Assembly: GCF_902489465.1 (NCBI RefSeq)
Contig: NZ_CABTZZ010000034.1
Span: 1 to 18,665, forward strand
Direction of reading: 5' to 3'
DNA length: 18,665 bases
Source: an uncultured Varibaculum sp.
GTDB lineage: Bacteria > Actinomycetota > Actinomycetes > Actinomycetales > Actinomycetaceae
Under the pieces are notes generated by a model. The model was not told where the DNA came from and did not search any database. It worked only from the letters and a program-made list of their open reading frames with translations. Of the stretch, positions 14,767-18,665 are shown one piece after another (the stretch's first letter is position 1; each line of letters opens with the position of its first letter). Both the position numbers and the translations under genes were made by a program.

Positions 14767-14872
14767 CGAGGGGGCGAGGTTTTATCCGAGTGGGCGCGGT
14801 GGGCATAAGAATTCGGAAAACGTCGCTACGTTTCCCGAATTCTTGGGCGGGAGGAAAAACCTCGCCCCCTCG
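14767..14872 (-). repeat. Nested palindromic repeat, copy C (complete, 106 bp)
   Basis: Outer arms 14767-14783 and 14856-14872 are perfectly complementary over 17 bp (CGAGGGGGCGAGGTTTT). On plus, L2 (14784-14806) comes first, then the inner hairpin (14807-14823 with 14828-14844, one mismatch, loop CGCT), then L1 (14845-14855). The orientation is therefore opposite to copies A and B. Positions 14780-14853 match the reverse complement of 1-74 at 73 of 74 bases, yet its outer arms differ from the arm of copy A. Confidence 0.88.
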
Positions 14873-14881
14873 CACGATTTT

Positions 14882-14909
14882 GGGCAGGAGGAAAAAAGTT
14901 TTCCGCGCT
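14882..14909 (-). repeat. Solo half of the nested palindromic repeat (copy E)
   Basis: On minus this is a 17-nt arm-like stretch (14893-14909) ending in TTTT, followed by L1 (14882-14892, TCCTCCTGCCC), identical to the L1 of copy B. It lies nine bases after copy C. No second arm, L2 or inner hairpin is present. The arm is more diverged (GCGGAAAAC) than the others. Confidence 0.5.
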
Positions 14910-14950
14910 CTTTCCGACAAGAATTAAGCTAAACCGATTTTCTAGGCAGT

Positions 14951-15895
14951 TTAGTGCTCTTCGTTGATTCCAAGGAGGGTTAGGGCTTCTTCCACGTTGG
15001 CGGATGTGCCGGCTTCGCCGTCTAACCAATGGATTCTCGGGTCTTTGCGGAACCATTTACGCTGTTTGCGTGCTAATTGCCGAGTTTGCAGCGCTATTTG
15101 TTCCGCTGCCTCTTCACGAGTGATTTTTCCGGCTAGCAAATCCATAACCGCCTGGTAGCCGGTGGCCCGGCAGGCGGTAGGAGTGTCCGCCAAACCTAGT
15201 TTTTGCAATTCCTCAACTTCCGCGATAAATCCTTGTGCCAGCATTTGGGTGGTGCGTTGGGCTATACGCTCATCAAGCACGGGAAGCGACCAGGCGATTC
15301 CCAATTGCAAAGCAGGCTGGAAGTATTCGCGCCGCGGCATAGTGGCTGAAAACTTCCTGCCGGTTAACTCATAGACTTCCAGGGCGCGAATGACCCGGCG
15401 TTCATTAGCCGGCACGATTCTGGCTGCGGACTGCGGATCAACTTCGGCGAGGCGTTGATGCATTTTCTCTATCCCCAGCTGCGCCGCCTGTGCTTCTAAC
15501 TGAGCTCTAATAGCGTTATCGGTTCCAGGAAACTCAATTTTGTCAAGGACGGCGCGCACATATAGTCCGCTCCCCCCTACCAGTATCGGCAGCGCTTTGC
15601 GAGCGCGAATCTGCTCAATAATTTGGCGACAACTGCGCTGATAGTCAGCTACTGACGCCTTCTCGTCTAGCTCTAAAACATCTAACAGGTGATGCGGGAT
15701 TCCTCTGCGCTCATCTACCGGAATCTTCGCGGTTCCGATATCCATACCGCGATATAGCTGGAAAGCATCAGCCGAAATAATCTCGCAAGTGATTCCTCGC
15801 TCGCCCAACACCGCAGCTAATTGCAGGGAAAAACCAGATTTACCGCTGGCAGTTAGCCCGACTACCGCTAGGAGTGGAAGCTTGGAGGAATCCAT
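14951..15895 (-). CDS. miaA: tRNA dimethylallyltransferase MiaA
   Basis: 314 residues. The P-loop is GLTASGKS (13-20). Further family motifs are SADAFQLYRGMDIGTAK (normally DSMQVYRGMDIGTAKP), PHHLLDV and VGGSGLY. The enzyme adds a dimethylallyl group to A37 of tRNAs that read codons starting with U. The adjacent MiaB then methylthiolates that base, and the two form an operon here. Only 8 bp separate the miaB stop from this ATG, and a GGATAGG site lies within the end of miaB, so translation is probably coupled. In many Actinobacteria dapF or hflX follow miaA; here the repeat region and the hydrogenase locus follow instead. Confidence 0.96.
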   Translation of the reverse strand: MDSSKLPLLAVVGLTASGKSGFSLQLAAVLGERGITCEIISADAFQLYRGMDIGTAKIPVDERRGIPHHLLDVLELDEKASVADYQRSCRQIIEQIRARKALPILVGGSGLYVRAVLDKIEFPGTDNAIRAQLEAQAAQLGIEKMHQRLAEVDPQSAARIVPANERRVIRALEVYELTGRKFSATMPRREYFQPALQLGIAWSLPVLDERIAQRTTQMLAQGFIAEVEELQKLGLADTPTACRATGYQAVMDLLAGKITREEAAEQIALQTRQLARKQRKWFRKDPRIHWLDGEAGTSANVEEALTLLGINEEH

Positions 15896-15903
15896 TAGGC
15901 TAC

Positions 15904-17418
15904 CTATCCGCGAGGACGAATGGCGGGAAGCCCCAGAGAAACCTGCTGGGAGTATTCTTCCTGTTTACTCTGACGCGCCTGCCAAGCATCCCCGGCTCGG
16001 GTAGGGCGCACCGAGAATAATCCTCCCTCCAAGGCGGAATCTGCGAGTAAGTTATGGGGAGCGCCATGGGTGACAGTGGCCGTAACCATATCTCCCGGTC
16101 GCGGCATTTCCTGTCCGGCAGGTAATGCTACGTGGACTAGGCGTCCATCTCGGGCGCGACCAGATACCCGGTGAGTTTCTTGATCTTTTCGCCCCTCGCC
16201 CTCGGAAACTAAAACCTCTACTTGCCTGCCCACAAGTTTCTGGTTTTCTTCCAAACAAATCTGGTCTTGCAGTGCAATCAACCGGTTGTAGCGTTCCAGT
16301 TTCACCTGGTGAGGTACTTGATCTTCCCGGTCAGCCGCCGGAGTGCCGGGACGCGGCGAATACAGGAAGGTAAAGGCAGAGGCAAAACGAGCCTGCGCTA
16401 CTACCTCTAGAGTCTGCTGGAAATCTTCCTCGGTTTCTCCGGGGAAGCCTACGATAATATCGGTGGAAATCGCGGCCTCGGGCATAGCCTCCCGAACTTT
16501 ATCCAGTATCCCCAGGAAACGTTTTTGCCGGTAGGAGCGGCGCATCGCGCGTAAAATAGTATCAGAGCCCGATTGGAGTGGCATATGCAAGGTGGGCATC
16601 ACGTTTTCAGTTTCCGCCATTGCCCAAATCACGTCATCACTAAAAGCCGCTGGATGAGGGGAAGTGAAACGTACCCGCTCTAAATCCTCGATATTTCCAC
16701 AGGCCCGCAGCAGCTTGGCGAACGCTCCGCGATCTCCAAATCCCGCGCCATAAGAATTGACGTTCTGCCCGAGCAGAGTCACTTCAATCGCGCCTTGAGA
16801 AACCACGGCTTCTACTTCTGCGAGCACCTCCCCAGGGCGGCGATCGCGTTCCCGTCCCCGCAAGGAGGGCACAATACAAAACGTACAGGTGTTATTACAG
16901 CCGACCGCGATTGACACCCAAGCGGAATAGGAGGATTCTCGCCTGGTGGGCAAAGTGGACGGGAAAACTTGCAGGGACTCTGCAATTTCTACTTCAGCGC
17001 GGTGATTGTGCCGTGCCCGCCGGAGTAATGCGGGGAGCACATCTATATTGTGGGTACCGAATACCGCGTCCACATAGGGGGCTTTTTCAATGATTTTTTC
17101 GCGCATCTGCTGCGCTAAGCAACCTCCAACCGCAATTTGCATTCCGGGGCGTTCCCGCTTCACACTGGCCAGTTGCCCGAGGTTACCAAAGAGGCGGTTA
17201 GCTGCAGCTTCGCGTACCGAGCAGGTGTTGATTACTACCACATCGGCGCCGCCGTCCCCGGCATTCGTGGCGCGCGCGGCTGCTTGCGGCACCAGTTCTA
17301 CCGGTATCAAGCCATCAGCTTCTAGCAGCCCCGCCATCCGTTCGGAGTCATGCTCATTCATCTGGCAGCCAAGAGTTCGCACATGATAGGTGCGAGGCAT
17401 TTTATCGTTGCTTGTCAT
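15904..17418 (-). CDS. miaB: tRNA-2-methylthio-N6-dimethylallyladenosine synthase MiaB
   Basis: 504 residues from the ATG at 17418. The N-terminal MTTase domain has Cys18 (LGCQMNEHDS), Cys66 (NTCSVREAA) and Cys100 (GGCLAQ). The radical SAM cluster is CNNTCTFC (Cys174, 178, 181), and a TRAM domain closes the protein. It methylthiolates i6A37 made by MiaA. No ribosome site precedes the ATG; instead TATACT ends eight bases upstream of it, so a leaderless transcript is plausible. An ATG at 17400 is a possible alternative start, and a longer reading from TTG at 17427 is less likely. Its upstream region diverges from the DUF1015 gene. Confidence 0.96.
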   Translation of the reverse strand: MTSNDKMPRTYHVRTLGCQMNEHDSERMAGLLEADGLIPVELVPQAAARATNAGDGGADVVVINTCSVREAAANRLFGNLGQLASVKRERPGMQIAVGGCLAQQMREKIIEKAPYVDAVFGTHNIDVLPALLRRARHNHRAEVEIAESLQVFPSTLPTRRESSYSAWVSIAVGCNNTCTFCIVPSLRGRERDRRPGEVLAEVEAVVSQGAIEVTLLGQNVNSYGAGFGDRGAFAKLLRACGNIEDLERVRFTSPHPAAFSDDVIWAMAETENVMPTLHMPLQSGSDTILRAMRRSYRQKRFLGILDKVREAMPEAAISTDIIVGFPGETEEDFQQTLEVVAQARFASAFTFLYSPRPGTPAADREDQVPHQVKLERYNRLIALQDQICLEENQKLVGRQVEVLVSEGEGRKDQETHRVSGRARDGRLVHVALPAGQEMPRPGDMVTATVTHGAPHNLLADSALEGGLFSVRPTRAGDAWQARQSKQEEYSQQVSLGLPAIRPRG

Positions 17419-17561
17419 CGCGCCCAAGTATAATAGTCAGTTGCGTCTTAGGAGAAAACTAATGTGAAATAATGCAGGATTCTAATAGGCGGCGTATCCG
17501 TTAGGAGTTCCAGCAGAACCGCTAGGGTAAAGATAGAGACAATAGCTTTAAGGAGATTATG
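17419..17561. promoter_or_regulatory. Divergent promoter region miaB/DUF1015
   Basis: A TATAAT on plus (17430-17435) overlaps the minus-strand -10-like TATACT of miaB. For the plus gene, TAGGGT in the stretch CGCTAGGGTAAAG (near 17523) is a -10 of the type often seen in Actinobacteria, without a clear -35. AGGAG at 17551-17555 is the ribosome site for the plus gene. AGGAG is also followed by ATG-TGA at about 17461, a start-stop pair with no obvious product. Confidence 0.4.
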
Positions 17562-18665
17562 ATGCCGAAGTTGCGTCCTTTCCGTGCGCTGCGTCCCACT
17601 AGCGAGGCTGCCCCGCGGGTAGTGGCACTGCCCTATGACGTTATGAACCGTGAGGAAGCTAGCGCGCAGGGCAAAGACCCGAACTCTTATCTGCATATTA
17701 CCCGCGCGGAAATTGATTTGCCCCTAAGCGTGGATCAACACGCTGACCAGGTGCATGAGCAAGCTACCGCCAATCTGGCGGATTTCATTGACCGGGGCGT
17801 GCTGGTTCGCGAAGACCAACCTTGCCTGTATCTGTACCGGGAGACTTGGCGAGGAAGAACCCAGGTGGGGATTGTGGGATGCGCCCAGGTTGCCGATTAT
17901 CAAGACGGCACTATTAAGCGGCACGAGAAAACTTTAGCGATTAAAGAAGCCGACCGGATTAAACATTTTGACCGGGTGAATGCCCATACCGAACCGGTAT
18001 TTCTCACCTATCGTGCCCGTGAAGAAATAGATACCCTCACTGCGCGGGTAACTCAAGAACAGCCGCTGCTCAAAGGAGAGACTTTGGAGGGCACTGTCCA
18101 TGAGCTATGGCCGCTCTCGCCGGAAGATACTTCTTTAGCGAGCGGCGTCTTTGAATCATTGGACTACTTTTATATTGCCGATGGACATCACCGCTCCGCT
18201 TCCGCGGCCAAAGTAGGGCTTTCTCGCCCCCAGCGCGCAGATGCCCCCTGGAATGAATTCCTAGCGGTCGCGGTTCCCGACCACGACCTACGGTGCCTGC
18301 CCTATAACCGTTTAGTGCTTGATTGGAGAGATACTACCCCCGAACAGTTTTTGAAAGACTTATCGCCGGTAGCAACGTTAAGTGAACTGGACGAGTTTGC
18401 TGCCCCGAAAAATGCTGGTGCATTCAGTATGTATCTAGGCGGCAAATGGTACGCCTGCCGCTTCCGTCCCCAGGTTTTAGCCGGTAAAGAGCTGCCTGAT
18501 TCTTTAGATGTGTCCTTGCTGCAAGAAACAGTGCTCTCTCCCCTGCTGGGAATTACCGATCCGCGCACCAGTGAACGCATCGAGATCGTATGCTGCCTTC
18601 TGCTTGAAAAAAAACTTAATCCTGGACTATATGAGGGAGAGAATCGTGAATTGTGCATGTACGAA
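17562..18665 (+). CDS. DUF1015 family protein, partial at window end
   Basis: 368 codons are visible with no stop. The start at 17562 is preferred over the adjacent ATG at 17559 because AGGAG then sits six bases upstream. Family features: an N-terminal MPKLRPFRALRP and VVALPYDV block, RHEKTLAIKEADRIKHF, and YIADGHHRSASA near the middle. DUF1015 proteins are widespread and sometimes neighbour serine-biosynthesis genes; their function is not established. After ERIEIV (codon 343, 18590) the usual Gly-rich continuation is missing. The last 25 codons (starting CCLLLEKKL) do not resemble the family, so the gene may be interrupted by an insertion or a sequence junction. Confidence 0.85.
   Translation, partial: MPKLRPFRALRPTSEAAPRVVALPYDVMNREEASAQGKDPNSYLHITRAEIDLPLSVDQHADQVHEQATANLADFIDRGVLVREDQPCLYLYRETWRGRTQVGIVGCAQVADYQDGTIKRHEKTLAIKEADRIKHFDRVNAHTEPVFLTYRAREEIDTLTARVTQEQPLLKGETLEGTVHELWPLSPEDTSLASGVFESLDYFYIADGHHRSASAAKVGLSRPQRADAPWNEFLAVAVPDHDLRCLPYNRLVLDWRDTTPEQFLKDLSPVATLSELDEFAAPKNAGAFSMYLGGKWYACRFRPQVLAGKELPDSLDVSLLQETVLSPLLGITDPRTSERIEIVCCLLLEKKLNPGLYEGENRELCMYE
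18591..18665. other. Sequence foreign to DUF1015 at the window edge (possible insertion end)
   Basis: From TGCTGCCTTCTGCTTG onward no reading frame continues the DUF1015 family pattern. The base composition shifts, with a run of eight A and several AT-rich codons. A mobile element starting here is one explanation; a lineage-specific C terminus, a frameshift or an assembly edge are others. Only 75 bases are visible, so no element family can be named. Confidence 0.35.

Larger units (their letters stand above)
14517..14950. other. Repeat-rich convergent intergenic region (hypD/miaA)
   Basis: 434 bp between the convergent ends of hypD and miaA. It holds two complete nested palindromes (B and C) and two solo halves (D and E) and no gene I can support. 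A weak stem (CTAAAC 14929-14934 with GTTTAG 14949-14954) overlaps the miaA stop and is a poor terminator candidate. The repeats may end transcription from both sides, but none has a classical stem followed by a U-run. Confidence 0.8.

Noticed and set aside
14632..14872. CRISPR array
   Set aside because: The repeats are long nested palindromes with variable arms, only two complete copies in opposite orientation, no regular spacers and no cas genes.
14632..14872. Simple Rho-independent terminators for hypD or miaA
   Set aside because: The outer stems end with their T-run inside the stem and no U-run follows the closing arm on either strand; the nested plan with conserved linkers goes beyond a terminator.
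17461..17504. Leader peptide upstream of DUF1015 (start-stop ATG-TGA, then a 10-codon frame)
   Set aside because: No coding signal beyond a nearby AGGAG, and the frame is too short to judge.

Overview
The window is one strand-mixed locus built around a complete membrane-bound [NiFe] hydrogenase and its maturation machinery. It also carries a short stretch of housekeeping genes (miaA, miaB, a DUF1015 gene). The moderate GC content, strong AGGAG-type ribosome sites, a Tat-exported hydrogenase small subunit and the protein sequences suggest an anaerobic or facultative actinobacterium. An Actinomycetaceae relative such as Varibaculum or Mobiluncus is my guess; it rests on overall impression, not on a search.

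Layout. 1-288 is non-coding and holds repeat copies and a strong hairpin. 289-2694 (minus) is an accessory operon: a [NiFe] large-subunit paralogue that has lost a nickel ligand and the proton-gate glutamate, a hypC, and two small membrane proteins. A hypA (2718-3074, plus) diverges from it. 3140-9357 (minus) is the main operon: hypA, hypB, the Tat-dependent small subunit, the catalytic large subunit, a cytochrome b with an unusual N-terminal domain, and a maturation protease. hypF (9477-11777, plus), hypE (11822-12877, minus) and hypC-hypD (13049-14516, plus) complete the hyp set. 14517-14950 is a repeat-filled convergent intergenic region. miaA and miaB follow on minus (14951-17418), and a DUF1015 gene diverges from miaB and runs off the window end.

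How it works together. HypF/HypE make the cyanide ligands, HypC/HypD assemble Fe(CN)2CO, and HypA/HypB insert nickel. The protease then trims the large subunit, and the Tat pathway carries the folded dimer to the membrane. There cytochrome b should pass electrons from H2 to the quinone pool. hypA and hypC are each present twice; one copy of each sits beside the degenerate large subunit.

Most notable observations: (1) the cytochrome b is fused to what looks like the nucleotide-binding domain of a P3A-type P-type ATPase; (2) an orphan, probably non-catalytic large subunit sits in its own operon; (3) a family of nested palindromes of about 100 bp has conserved linkers but variable, perfectly self-complementary arms, and two near-identical copies in inverted orientation bracket the whole hydrogenase locus; (4) the DUF1015 gene stops resembling its family about 75 bp before the window end.
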